Below are positions 46,375-55,414 of a DNA stretch of 64,000 nt, piece after piece. The DNA comes from Allostella vacuolata (GTDB lineage: Bacteria; Pseudomonadota; Alphaproteobacteria; ATCC43930; Allostellaceae), in assembly GCA_006739055.1 (NCBI GenBank), contig AP019702.1, positions 2,567,388 to 2,631,387 of the forward strand, given 5' to 3'. Both the position numbers and the translations under genes were made by a program. Every line of letters begins with the position of its first letter. Within the stretch, counting starts at the first letter, position 1. The notes under the pieces are model-generated. The model saw only the letters and a list, made by a program, of their open reading frames with translations. It ran no database searches and was not told the origin of the DNA.

Positions 46375-47196
46375 CTAGCGTCCGAGCTGCCAGGGGAAGA
46401 GGAGGCGGTTGGCGGCGCGGAAGCCGAGGTCGGTGACCAGGCCGATGGCGCCGATGAGGAAGATGCCGAAGATCATCTGCCCGGTGTCGAGGAAGCGCTG
46501 GCTGTCCATGATCATGTGGCCGATGCCGGAATCGGCGCCGATCAGCTCGGCGACGATGACGTAGGTCCAGGCCCAGCCGAGCACCAGGCGCAGCGTCTCG
46601 GCGATCTGCGGGGCGGCGTAGGGCAGCATGACGCGCAGGACGATGCCGCGGCTGCCGGCCCCCAGCGTATAGGCGGCCTCGACCAGGTCGCGCCGGGTCT
46701 CGCCGATCATCACCGCGATCATCAGGACGATCTGGAAGAAGGCGCCGATGAAGATGACCGCCAGCTTCTGCGCCTCGTCGACGCCGAGCCACAGGATCAG
46801 CAGCGGGATGAAGGCGGACGCCGGCAGGTAGCGGGCGAAGGACACGAAGGGCTCGAAGAACGCCTCGACCGGCTTGAAGGCGCCCATGGCGATGCCGAGC
46901 GGCACCGCCACCGCCGCCGCGATGACGAAGCCGCCGACCACCCGGCTGACCGTGATGGCGACGTCGCCGATGAAGCCGAACTCGGCGAAGAGGCGCCAGC
47001 CGGCGGCGAAGGTCCTGGCCGGGTCGGCCAGGAACAAGGGCTTGACCAGCCCGCCCCAGGTGACGCCGCCCCACAGGGCGAAGAAGCAGACGAAGAACGC
47101 CACCCCGAGCGCGACCCGCGCCCGGGGGGTGATCGCGACCAGGGGTTCGAACGGCGAGCGGCCCTGCCTGTGGCCCGGGACCGGCGCACGGCTCAC
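46375..47196 (-). CDS. ABC importer permease (SsuC-like)
   Basis: The 273-residue protein has six hydrophobic spans and the EAA-like loop AAYTLGAGSRGIVLRVMLP that contacts the ATPase. It starts with a GTG overlapping the stop of the binding-protein gene (GTGA). Confidence 0.92.
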   Translation of the reverse strand: MSRAPVPGHRQGRSPFEPLVAITPRARVALGVAFFVCFFALWGGVTWGGLVKPLFLADPARTFAAGWRLFAEFGFIGDVAITVSRVVGGFVIAAAVAVPLGIAMGAFKPVEAFFEPFVSFARYLPASAFIPLLILWLGVDEAQKLAVIFIGAFFQIVLMIAVMIGETRRDLVEAAYTLGAGSRGIVLRVMLPYAAPQIAETLRLVLGWAWTYVIVAELIGADSGIGHMIMDSQRFLDTGQMIFGIFLIGAIGLVTDLGFRAANRLLFPWQLGR

Positions 47197-48155
47197 GACA
47201 GGAAGCTCGCGTCCATCAGCTTCTTCAGGTCGGGCCGGGTGCGGATGATGCCGGCTTCCATCTGGATGTCGGTCGCCGTCTCCATGAAGGGCAGCAGCTC
47301 CTTCTCGAAATAGGCCTTGTTCTCGGCCTTGGTCTGCCAGGCGACGAACTGCGCCGATGCCTTGAACTGCTCGGGCGTCTGGTTGACGCGCGCGCCCATG
47401 ATCTTGTTGCTCTCGTCGGGCTGCGCCTTGATCATCTCCAGCGCCTCGTTCCAGCCGGCGATGAAGGCGGTGATGGCGGGCCGGTTCTTCGCGATGTAGG
47501 CGGGGCTGAAGGACAGCGAATCGACGATGCAGGGATAGTCGATGGTGGTTGCCAGGATCCGGCCGGCCTTGGGGTCGTCGCGGATCACCGACAGGTAGGG
47601 CTCGTAGCTGGCCGCCCCGTCATACTGCCCGGCGACGAAGGCGTTGGCCGCGTCCTTGGGCGACAGGGTGGCGAGCTTCAGGTCCTTCACGGTCATGCCG
47701 TTCTTCTTCAGCATCCAGACCAGCATGAAATAGGGGGCCGAGCCCGCGCCGTCGCAGGCGATCGTCTTGCCCTTGAGGTCGGCGAAGCCGTTGATGGCGC
47801 CGCGCACCGCCAGCCCGTCGCCGCCCTTGGAGACGTCGAGGATCAGCACCTGGGTCAGCTCGATGCCGGCCGCCACGTAGCTGATCTGGCTGTTGACCAC
47901 GGTGGTGATCGCCTGGATGTCGCCCGACGCGAAGGCGAGGTGGCGGTCCTTCTGGGGGATGAACTTGGTCTCGACCTCGACCCCGTGCTTCTTGAAGAGA
48001 CCGGTCTTCTCGCCCAGCGTGATCGGCGCGAAGCCGGTCCAGCCGCTCATGCCGACGACGATCTTCGGCATCGACTGGGCCCGCGCCCGGATCGGCAGGG
48101 CGGCCCCGACCGCGCCGGCGGCCAGGAAGCCCAGGGTCTTGCGTCGCGTGAACAT
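47193..48155 (-). CDS. ABC importer periplasmic binding protein (SsuA/NMT1-like)
   Basis: The 320-residue protein begins MFTRRKTLGFLAAGAVGAAL, a twin-arginine-type signal, cleaved after RARA. The mature part has the NMT1/SsuA fold with VGMSGWTGFAPITLGEKTGLFKKHG. Ligands of this family include aliphatic sulfonates, taurine, nitrate, bicarbonate and thiamine precursor; none can be chosen here. First gene of the operon. Confidence 0.9.
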   Translation of the reverse strand: MFTRRKTLGFLAAGAVGAALPIRARAQSMPKIVVGMSGWTGFAPITLGEKTGLFKKHGVEVETKFIPQKDRHLAFASGDIQAITTVVNSQISYVAAGIELTQVLILDVSKGGDGLAVRGAINGFADLKGKTIACDGAGSAPYFMLVWMLKKNGMTVKDLKLATLSPKDAANAFVAGQYDGAASYEPYLSVIRDDPKAGRILATTIDYPCIVDSLSFSPAYIAKNRPAITAFIAGWNEALEMIKAQPDESNKIMGARVNQTPEQFKASAQFVAWQTKAENKAYFEKELLPFMETATDIQMEAGIIRTRPDLKKLMDASFLS

Positions 48156-48252
48156 CGAAACCTCCTTCGATTCGCCGGCGGGCGCCCGCCCGATCGTCCA
48201 TCAGAAGCAACTTCCAGGCCGGCGGTCGATGACGAAATTGCCCTTGCGACGC

Positions 48253-48281
48253 TGGACAGGCGGGGGGAAGTTTTCTATAAG
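48253..48281 (+). promoter_or_regulatory. promoter of tRNA-Phe
   Basis: TGGACA, 17 bases, TATAAG, ending 39 bases before the tRNA. Both hexamers match sigma70 consensus at five of six positions. Confidence 0.65.
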
Positions 48282-48319
48282 CCCCGTCTCGCGCGGGACC
48301 GACCAGTCCCCGCCCCGGT

Positions 48320-48395
<76 letters not shown>

Positions 48396-48427
48396 TCTTC
48401 CATCCATAGAAATCGATGGTTTGAGAG

Positions 48428-48451
48428 GGATCGACGCGATTGCGTCGATCC
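48428..48451 (+). terminator. hairpin after tRNA-Phe
   Basis: GGATCGACGC and GCGTCGATCC form a perfect 10-bp stem with a GATT loop, 33 bases past the tRNA. The downstream bases are not T-rich. Confidence 0.55.
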
Positions 48452-48531
48452 TGCCGCGGCAGCAGCGCCCCTCTTGATGCGCGAAGGCATTCTGCGTTTA
48501 CTGGAGTGCATTCGCGTGCGACGGGGGCTCG

Positions 48532-48873
48532 ATGAGGCGCTGGATCGTGGCGGCCATGGTGTCGGTCGGCTCGCTCTTCGGCGGCGGTGCGTCCGCCTAC
48601 GACGTGATCGTCCATAACTGCACCGCCGAGACGCTGCGCGTCATCACGTTCGACCAGGACGACCTCGTCCGGATGGTCCCCTACGCCGAGTATGACATTC
48701 CCTCCCTCGGTGCCGCCGTGACGCAATGCGTCGGCCGCACGGAATGCTACGTCCGCGTCTTCTATGGCGGCTATAGCGGCCCCGGGGAGGGCTTCCAGAC
48801 CGGCGGGCCCCTCTATATCCGCTACAGCGGCCTGATCGGTCTGTACAAGGTACCGTCCTGCCAGTTCTCGTGA
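48532..48873 (+). CDS. small secreted protein with four cysteines (113 residues)
   Basis: The protein has a clear signal peptide (AAMVSVGSLFGGGASA, cleavage before YDVIV) and four cysteines in the mature part (VIHNCT-like VHNCTAET, TQCVGRTECYV, PSCQFS), which could form two disulfides in the periplasm. It is rich in Tyr and Gly and probably beta-strand. I recognise no family. It is isolated between tRNA-Phe and a short uncharacterised gene. Confidence 0.7.
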   Translation: MRRWIVAAMVSVGSLFGGGASAYDVIVHNCTAETLRVITFDQDDLVRMVPYAEYDIPSLGAAVTQCVGRTECYVRVFYGGYSGPGEGFQTGGPLYIRYSGLIGLYKVPSCQFS

Positions 48874-48934
48874 GCCTGGCGGGGCGCCACGGCCTGGCCG
48901 GCCGAGCCATGACAGGCACCGACCCGGAAACTGC

Positions 48935-48946
48935 GGGGGGGGGGGG
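48935..48946. repeat. run of twelve G residues
   Basis: An uninterrupted G12 lies in the 189-base gap after the small secreted protein. Such tracts slip during replication. Nothing else is seen in the gap. An assembly length error is also possible. Confidence 0.8.
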
Positions 48947-49062
48947 CGCCTCCGGCGACGATGCAATTCGCCATCGCCCCGGGGTCTGAGCAAACCGCAT
49001 GCGGCCGAACGGGTCCGGACCTGCTATCCTGATGCATCCGCGATCCAGATGGTGGGCTTGCC

Positions 49063-49392
49063 ATGCCTCTCACCTTCGATCCCGTCGAGGCCATGTACGC
49101 GCCCGACTGCGACGGCGAACCGGGCGCCACCTTCCGTGCCCACGCCGCCGGAGTCGAGCCGAGGGAACTGGTCGCCTGCCGCGTGCAGAAGGCGGCGCTC
49201 GACGCGCTCCTGGACGAGGCCAGCGGCGATGGGCCGATCGAGGGCGAATCCGCCCTCCAGGCCGCCGCGGAGCGCTTCCGGCCGATCATCCTGGCGGTCG
49301 CGGACGCCAAGTTCGACCGCGGCGACTGGATGCTGGACGGCATCCGCAAGGTGGTCGTGGTGCGCCTGGACGACGTGCTGACGGCCGGGTGA
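49063..49392 (+). CDS. DUF1488-like small protein (109 residues)
   Basis: The protein has no signal and begins MPLTFDPVEAMYAPDCDG. The order of an N-terminal PLTF strand, a middle VACRVQKAALDALLD helix and a C-terminal IILAVADAKFDRGDW resembles the DUF1488/YrdB family, which has no known function. The match is by eye and may be wrong. It precedes the penicillin acylase gene by 116 bases. Confidence 0.6.
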   Translation: MPLTFDPVEAMYAPDCDGEPGATFRAHAAGVEPRELVACRVQKAALDALLDEASGDGPIEGESALQAAAERFRPIILAVADAKFDRGDWMLDGIRKVVVVRLDDVLTAG

Positions 49393-49508
49393 GGCGGCGG
49401 CGGGGCGATCCCGCTCCGCCGTGACAAGCCGGCCGGTCCGGTCTAGCCTTCCGGTTCCCGTCGCGGGCCTGTCTCCCGCGGACCCCCTTCCCATTCCACG
49501 GATCCGCC

Positions 49509-51833
49509 ATGACCATCCCTGAATCCGCGCTCCTCGCCGCCCTCGGCGGGGCCGAGCCGCCCGAGGCCGTCTGTGCGGCGAGCGGCATCACCCCGGAGCA
49601 GCTGGCCGCCGCCCGCGACGCCTTCCTGGCAAGCCGGGCGTCGATCGGCGACGCATCGGTGACGGCCGCCGTCGACGGCAAGGTCGAGATCCTGCGCGAC
49701 CGGGCCGGGGTGCCGCACATCCATGCCGGCACCACCGCCGACCTCTATTTCGGCCTCGGCCTCGCCATGGCCGAGGACCGGCTGTGGCAGATGGACCGGC
49801 TGCGCCGGCGCGCGCTCGGCCGCCAGGCGGAGATCCTGGGGCCGAAATACCTGGCCGCCGACATCGCCCACCGCACGGTCGGCATCGACCGGATCGCCGA
49901 GCGCGAGCCGGCGCTGATGGACGGCGCCACCTACGCGACCGTGGCGGCCTTCGTCGCCGGCATCAACCGGCAGATCGAACGCTTCGGCGCCGACCTGCCG
50001 GTCGAATTCCGCCTGCTCGGCTATGCGCCGGAGCCGTTCACCGTCGGCTGCGTGGTGGCGATCGCGCGTGGCTTCTGGTGGTCGCTCAACGGCCGCATCG
50101 ACCGGCTGATGGCGGCCGAGGCGGCGAACCTGCTGCCCGAGGCGGTGCGCGAGGCCTACCTCACACCCGAAGGGTCCGACAGCCTGGTCCTGCCGACCGG
50201 CCAGTCGCTGGCCGCCGGCAGTGACGACCAGACCGGAAGCAACAACTGGGCGGCGGCCGGTTCCATCACCCCGCACGGCAAGGCGCTGATGGCGGGCGAC
50301 CCGCACCAGCCCTTCTGGGTGCCGTCGAGCTGGTACGAGTACGGCCTGCATGGACCGGAAGAGGATGCCGCCGGCTGCGGCCACCCGGGCTTCCCCGGCC
50401 TGTGGTGGGGCAGCAACGGCACCATCTGCTGGAGCATCACCAACAACATGGCCTCGACCCGCGACCTCTATCGCGAGGAGGTCGACCCGGCCGACGCCGG
50501 CCGCTACCGCGACGGCGACGTCTGGCGCCGGTTCGAGGAGCGCCGGGTGGAGATTCCGGTGCGCGGCGGCGCGGCCCACGCGCTCACCATCCGCTCGACC
50601 GTGCGCGGGCCGATCGTCAACGCGCTGGTGCCGGCATTGGCCGAGGCCGGCGACCCGCCGCTGTCGCTGCGCTGGGTCGGCCACGAGCACCTGGACGACC
50701 TGCGCGCCAGCATCGCCATCGCCCGGGCCCGCGACTGGAACGGGTTCCGCCGCGCGCTGCGCGACTGGTCGGTCGCGGTCTTCAACTTCGTCTATGCCGA
50801 CGCCGTCGGCAATGTCGGCTACCAGATGGCGGGCCGCGTGCCGGTGCGCGGCCGCATCACCTACGGGGTGCGCGACGCCAACAACCCCGCCGACCGGTGG
50901 ACCGGCTACGTCCCGTTCGACGGTCTGCCGCACGCCTACAACCCGCCGCGCGGCTACGTCGCCAGCGCCAACCAGCGGATCGTCCCGGCCGACTATCCGC
51001 ACCCGATCTACGGCGCCTATTCCCAGGGGCACCGGGGCATCCGCATCGACCAGGTCTTCGCGGGCGGTCCGGCGAACCTGGCGGCGACCGTGGGGCTGCA
51101 GAACGACATCAAGAACATCCGCGCCGAGCGCTGCTGCCCCGGCATCCTGGCGCTGCTCGCCGGCCAGGACGACGCGGCCGCGCGCACGCTGGCCGGTATC
51201 CTCGCGGGCTGGGACCATCGCTACACGCTGGACAGCGCGGCGCCGACCGTGTTCGAGACCTTCATGTTCCACTGGCAGCGCCGGGTGCTGGGCGTGCATG
51301 TACCGCCCCGCCTCCTCGACCTGACCTCGCAGCAGACGGGGCTCGCCGTCCACCTGCTGGAGCGGCCCGAGCTCGACTATTTCCCGGCCGGCACCGTGGC
51401 CGCCGCGGTGGCCACGGCCGGGGATGCCGTGGCGGCGCTGGGCGCGCGGCTGGGCGAGAACCCCGAGGGCTGGAACTGGGGCCGCGTGCACCTGGCACAC
51501 TGGGCCCACCCGCTGTCGAACGACGCCAGCGCGGCGGCCTTCGACATCGGCCCGGCGCCGGTCGCGGGCGGCTCGCACACGGTGTGCAACACGGGCGGCG
51601 AGCTGCCGCCGCACGCGGCCTCCTCGGGGGCCGAGTACCGCATCGTCGTCGACTTCGCCGAGCCGCGGTCGTTCCGCGCGGTGCAGAACATCGGCAACTC
51701 CGGCGTGCCCGGCAGCCCGCACTACCGCGACCAGTTCGAGGACTGGCGGACCGGTCGCTACCACACGGTTCATCTGGATCGGCCGGCGATCGAGGCCGAC
51801 CTGGAGAGCCGGACCGAGATCCGCCCGGCGTAG
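49509..51833 (+). CDS. penicillin acylase family Ntn hydrolase
   Basis: The 774-residue protein has the family N domain (ILRDRAGVPHIHAGTTADLYFGLGLAMAEDRLWQMD) and the autocatalytic site TGSNNWAAAG with nucleophile Ser244, which becomes the N terminus of the beta chain. AGDPHQPFWVPS and the Asn in SITNNMAS follow the expected pattern. Substrates may be beta-lactams, acyl-homoserine lactones or other amides. No Sec signal is visible, which is unusual for a family usually exported. Its 3' end has a strong hairpin. Confidence 0.9.
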   Translation: MTIPESALLAALGGAEPPEAVCAASGITPEQLAAARDAFLASRASIGDASVTAAVDGKVEILRDRAGVPHIHAGTTADLYFGLGLAMAEDRLWQMDRLRRRALGRQAEILGPKYLAADIAHRTVGIDRIAEREPALMDGATYATVAAFVAGINRQIERFGADLPVEFRLLGYAPEPFTVGCVVAIARGFWWSLNGRIDRLMAAEAANLLPEAVREAYLTPEGSDSLVLPTGQSLAAGSDDQTGSNNWAAAGSITPHGKALMAGDPHQPFWVPSSWYEYGLHGPEEDAAGCGHPGFPGLWWGSNGTICWSITNNMASTRDLYREEVDPADAGRYRDGDVWRRFEERRVEIPVRGGAAHALTIRSTVRGPIVNALVPALAEAGDPPLSLRWVGHEHLDDLRASIAIARARDWNGFRRALRDWSVAVFNFVYADAVGNVGYQMAGRVPVRGRITYGVRDANNPADRWTGYVPFDGLPHAYNPPRGYVASANQRIVPADYPHPIYGAYSQGHRGIRIDQVFAGGPANLAATVGLQNDIKNIRAERCCPGILALLAGQDDAAARTLAGILAGWDHRYTLDSAAPTVFETFMFHWQRRVLGVHVPPRLLDLTSQQTGLAVHLLERPELDYFPAGTVAAAVATAGDAVAALGARLGENPEGWNWGRVHLAHWAHPLSNDASAAAFDIGPAPVAGGSHTVCNTGGELPPHAASSGAEYRIVVDFAEPRSFRAVQNIGNSGVPGSPHYRDQFEDWRTGRYHTVHLDRPAIEADLESRTEIRPA

Positions 51834-51841
51834 CCGACAGG

Positions 51842-51870
51842 TCCGGGCCCGGTCGTCGACCGGGCCCGGA
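51842..51870. terminator. bidirectional hairpin terminator
   Basis: TCCGGGCCCGGTC and GACCGGGCCCGGA make a perfect 13-bp stem with loop GTC, exactly between the penicillin acylase stop (plus) and the EAL gene stop (minus). It is symmetrical and can serve both strands. Confidence 0.7.
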
Positions 51871-51877
51871 TGCCCCG

Positions 51878-52933
51878 TCACGCGCGGTGGATGTCCTCGG
51901 GGATATAGGGACGGCCGAGCAGGTAGCCCTGCAGCAGGTCGACCCCGGCGCAGGTCACCCATTCCATCTCGGCCTCGGTCTCGATGCCTTCCGCGACCGA
52001 AAGCGCACCGACGTCCCGGGCGATGCCGATCAGGTGGCCGACCACGCTCTGGCGGTAGGGGTCCTGCTCGATGCCGCGGATCAGCTGCATGTCGATCTTG
52101 ATCACGTCCGGCCGCACCTCGAGCAACATGCTGAGCCCGGCGAAGCCCGCGCCGACATCGTCGAGCGCCACCCGGAATCCCGCGTCGCGGTAGAAGCGCA
52201 GGATCCGGCGCAGATGGTCGTGGTCGCGCACCTCGCCGCTCTCCGTCACCTCGAACACGATGTCCTGCGGGCGGAGGCCCAGTTGGCGCACATAGGCCTC
52301 CGTATCCCGCAGGCAGAAGGTGGGATCGTAGATGCTGCCCGGGTCGAAATTGACGAAGATCACGCCCTTGCCGACGCGCGCCGCCGCATCGAGCGCCAGC
52401 CGGCGGGCGATCATGTCGACGGTGAAGAGCAGTTCGGTCTCCGCGGCGGCCGCGAAGAGGGGCCCCGCGGGAATGATCCTGCCGTCGATCTCGCGCCCGC
52501 GCAGGAGCGCCTCGTGGCCGTACAGCATGCCGTCCGGCCGGAAGATCGGCTGCAGGGCCGAGAAGAGGCGGTCGCCTTCGATCAGTTCGACCAGGCGCAA
52601 CCCGTCGACCACGGCGACCAGCTGCGCGATCGACAGCGCGCCCAGATACTCCCCCAGCGTCGGCTCGTCGTCCGCCGGCAGCACCAGCGCCCGCGAATGG
52701 GCCCGCTCCTTCGAACTGAGCTGGTCGGCGAACCGCGCACACAGGCGGCGCAACTCGTCCGGAGTCGCCTGGAAGCTGACGCAGCGCGGGCCGGGGCCGG
52801 TGTCGTGGGCGAGCCCGCCGTCGCGGATACCGCTGAGGGCCTTCTCGTAGGTGAAGCTGGTCGGAAACGAAAGGTAGACGCGGTTGCGATCCCGCACGAT
52901 TTCCCGGATTCGTTCACACTCCACGCACTGCAT
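51878..52933 (-). CDS. EAL-domain cyclic-di-GMP phosphodiesterase
   Basis: The 351-residue protein has a short N-terminal region beginning MQCVECERIREIV (with a C-x2-C pair) and an EAL domain from about residue 125. EALLRG (E141), VNFDPGS, VFEVTESGE, DDVGAGFAGLS and EGIETEAE are all intact, so it is likely active. It lies 96 bases downstream of the hybrid kinase gene on the same strand. The ATG at 52933 is preferred; an earlier one at 53026 lacks a ribosome site. Confidence 0.87.
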   Translation of the reverse strand: MQCVECERIREIVRDRNRVYLSFPTSFTYEKALSGIRDGGLAHDTGPGPRCVSFQATPDELRRLCARFADQLSSKERAHSRALVLPADDEPTLGEYLGALSIAQLVAVVDGLRLVELIEGDRLFSALQPIFRPDGMLYGHEALLRGREIDGRIIPAGPLFAAAAETELLFTVDMIARRLALDAAARVGKGVIFVNFDPGSIYDPTFCLRDTEAYVRQLGLRPQDIVFEVTESGEVRDHDHLRRILRFYRDAGFRVALDDVGAGFAGLSMLLEVRPDVIKIDMQLIRGIEQDPYRQSVVGHLIGIARDVGALSVAEGIETEAEMEWVTCAGVDLLQGYLLGRPYIPEDIHRA

Positions 52934-53029
52934 CAGGTCCGTGTTCCTCTCCAGGGTAGGATCATAACCTGCACGTGGCGTTTGGCATCCCTCGAGTGAT
53001 GATCGTGCTCGCCCATCTTCGTGCATCGG

Positions 53030-55168
53030 TCAACGCCGCTGGGGCGCCGGATGGTTCCCTTCGCGTGCGGCCCGGATCAGGTGGGCCAGGGTCTTGTCCA
53101 GCTCTGCCCAGGAAATGGGCTTGTCGACGCATGCGCTCATGCCGGCGGCGAGATAGGACTGGCGTGCGCCGGTCAGGACGTTGGCGGTCAGCGCGATGAT
53201 CGGGACGTCCCGTTCCGGCCCGGGCAGCGCACGGATGCGCCGGGTTGCCTCGACACCGTCCATCACCGGCATCTGCACGTCCATCAGCACGGCGTCGAAG
53301 CGATTGGCCGAGACCGCCGCCACGGCCTCGGCGCCGTCGCAGACCATGGTCAGGCGGTGGCCCTTGGCCTCCAGCATGGTGCGGATGAGATCGCGGTTGA
53401 TGTCCACATCTTCGGCGACCAGCAAGGTCAGTCGGGCTGGCTCCACGTCGGCCTCCGGAGCGGTCTCGACCAGGGGGCGAGAAGCGGGTTCGAGGGGAAT
53501 GTCGAAGTAGAAGCGGCTGCCGCCATCCAGAATGCTGTCGACCGAGACGCTGCCGCCCATCGTCTCGACGAGCCGGCGGCAGATGGCGAGACCCAGTCCC
53601 GACCCGCCGAAGCGCCGTGCCATCGAGGTGTCCGCCTGGCTGAAGGGCTGGAACAGGCGGCCGATGCGGTCCGACGCAATCCCGATCCCGGTGTCCTCCA
53701 CCGTGAAGCGCACGAAGCCCGCATGGCCGTCGGCCGCGGCGACCGTCAGCGTGATGCCGCCCCGCTCGGTGAACTTGACCGCGTTGCCGACGAGATTGAG
53801 CAGGATCTGCCGGATCCGGTTGGGATCCCCCATCAGGTCGGGCCCGGGCGCGCGCTGCGCGTCGATCGACAGGGCCAGCCCCTTGTCGTGCGCGGCCGGA
53901 CCCATCGTCGACCGCACTTCCTCCAGGAGGGCGGGCAGGGAGAAGGCGATCCGCTCCAGCTCGATGCCGCCCGCGCCGAGCCGGGTGAAGTCCAGAACGT
54001 CGTTGACGACCGACAGCATCTGACGGCCGCCGGTGCGGATCGCCTGGACCTGGCGCCGCTCCATGTCGTCCAGCCTGGCCGTGGCCAGCAGTTCGGCCAT
54101 GCCGATGATGGCGGTGAGCGGGGTGCGGATCTCGTGCGACATGACCGCCAGGAACTCGGTCTTGGTGCCGTCGGCGATGACGGCGCGTTCGGCCGCCGCC
54201 CGGGCTGCCAGGGTAGAGGCGCGCTCATGGGCGGCGAGGCGGAGGATGACGATGGTGAAGCCGCCGAGGAGCAGGACGATCACCAGGATGAGGGCGCCGA
54301 TGGTCAGGGTTCGCGTTGTCCACTGCCGCAGCATCTCCTCCTCGGTCGCGCCCAGGATCACGGTCAGGCCGGTGTCCCCGATCTTCCGTGCCGCCAGGTG
54401 CCAGGTGCCGGTGATCCCATCGACCGTCGCGTTCGCGACGATGGCCGTACGGCCGCCGGCCGCCGCGGCCTGAACGATGGACTGGGGGATGCTGACGTGA
54501 CGCTGCAGCCGGTCGGCGCCGAGGGTCGCCCCTGCGGCGGAGACGAGCGCGACGAAGCTGTCCTCGGTGTCGCGGTAGTTGAAGAGGACCCGCGAAAGCA
54601 CCTCTTGCGACAGGCTGGCCCACAGCACGCCCGCGAACTCGCCGCCCGGCCCCTGGATCGGCCAGCTGACCGGCAGCCGGCGCTGGCCGGGCACGATGCG
54701 CGAGGACACCGGCTCGCCGATCCACATGCCGAGGCGGGGGCGTTTGCGGTGCACGGTGAAGTAGTCGCGGTCGCTGACGTCGACGCCGACGACTCCGGTC
54801 ATCAGGCTGTGCCGGATGCGCCCGTCCGGGCCGAGGATCGAGAGCCCGTCCAGCGCCAGCAGCGAGCGGCTGATCCGCCGCTCGGCGTCGCTGATCGACA
54901 GGAACAGCTGATCGAGCGGCGCGCGCGCCACCTGCCAGTCGGCGATTGCCTGCGAGAACAGGATGTCCATGGTGCCGAGGATGCGGTTGATCGTGTCGGC
55001 TGCCGCGTTGGCGCTGTAGGCGCGCAGGTCGCTGAAGCTCTCCAGGGCACTCGACCGGTCCCGCGATTGCAGCACCACCGCCAGGCTGCCCATTGCCAGC
55101 GTGGCGAATATCCATGTCGCGATGGCCATGCGGCCGATGGGCAGGCGCCAGGCCGCGATCAAGTTCAA
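53030..55168 (-). CDS. hybrid sensor histidine kinase / response regulator
   Basis: The 712-residue protein has a first membrane span (about 14-35), a periplasmic dCache-like sensor (about 40-275), a second span (about 283-308), HisKA with H345 in SHEIRTPL, HATPase with the N, G1 and G2 boxes (LVGNAVKFTERG, DTGIGIA, GSGLGLAICRRLVE) and a receiver with phospho-acceptor D630 in LMDVQMPVMDG. TTG start with AGAGG upstream. The partner output may be the adjacent EAL protein. Confidence 0.93.
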   Translation of the reverse strand: MNLIAAWRLPIGRMAIATWIFATLAMGSLAVVLQSRDRSSALESFSDLRAYSANAAADTINRILGTMDILFSQAIADWQVARAPLDQLFLSISDAERRISRSLLALDGLSILGPDGRIRHSLMTGVVGVDVSDRDYFTVHRKRPRLGMWIGEPVSSRIVPGQRRLPVSWPIQGPGGEFAGVLWASLSQEVLSRVLFNYRDTEDSFVALVSAAGATLGADRLQRHVSIPQSIVQAAAAGGRTAIVANATVDGITGTWHLAARKIGDTGLTVILGATEEEMLRQWTTRTLTIGALILVIVLLLGGFTIVILRLAAHERASTLAARAAAERAVIADGTKTEFLAVMSHEIRTPLTAIIGMAELLATARLDDMERRQVQAIRTGGRQMLSVVNDVLDFTRLGAGGIELERIAFSLPALLEEVRSTMGPAAHDKGLALSIDAQRAPGPDLMGDPNRIRQILLNLVGNAVKFTERGGITLTVAAADGHAGFVRFTVEDTGIGIASDRIGRLFQPFSQADTSMARRFGGSGLGLAICRRLVETMGGSVSVDSILDGGSRFYFDIPLEPASRPLVETAPEADVEPARLTLLVAEDVDINRDLIRTMLEAKGHRLTMVCDGAEAVAAVSANRFDAVLMDVQMPVMDGVEATRRIRALPGPERDVPIIALTANVLTGARQSYLAAGMSACVDKPISWAELDKTLAHLIRAAREGNHPAPQRR

Positions 55169-55414
55169 TACCAGCCTCTTGCCTCGACCATACCGAGGTT
55201 CCCCGACCGCCTCGGCCGGGCCCGATCCGCCGATCCGGCCCCCTCCGATTTCGCAGTGCGGCCCGCATCGTCGCAGATGCTATGATGTGCGGGTGCCGCG
55301 ACCGGCATGCCCGATCCTCCTGCAGCCGCCTCCGCGCGTCGCGCGGGATGTCTCGGCGCCTTCCTGGCTAGGCTATCGTCACCGTTCGGTCATTTGCAAT
55401 CGCGCGATAAGGGC

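Noticed and set aside
49443-52742. 1099-codon open frame on the minus strand
   Set aside because: It is antisense to the penicillin acylase gene, whose catalytic motifs are clear, and then runs out of frame through the EAL gene.
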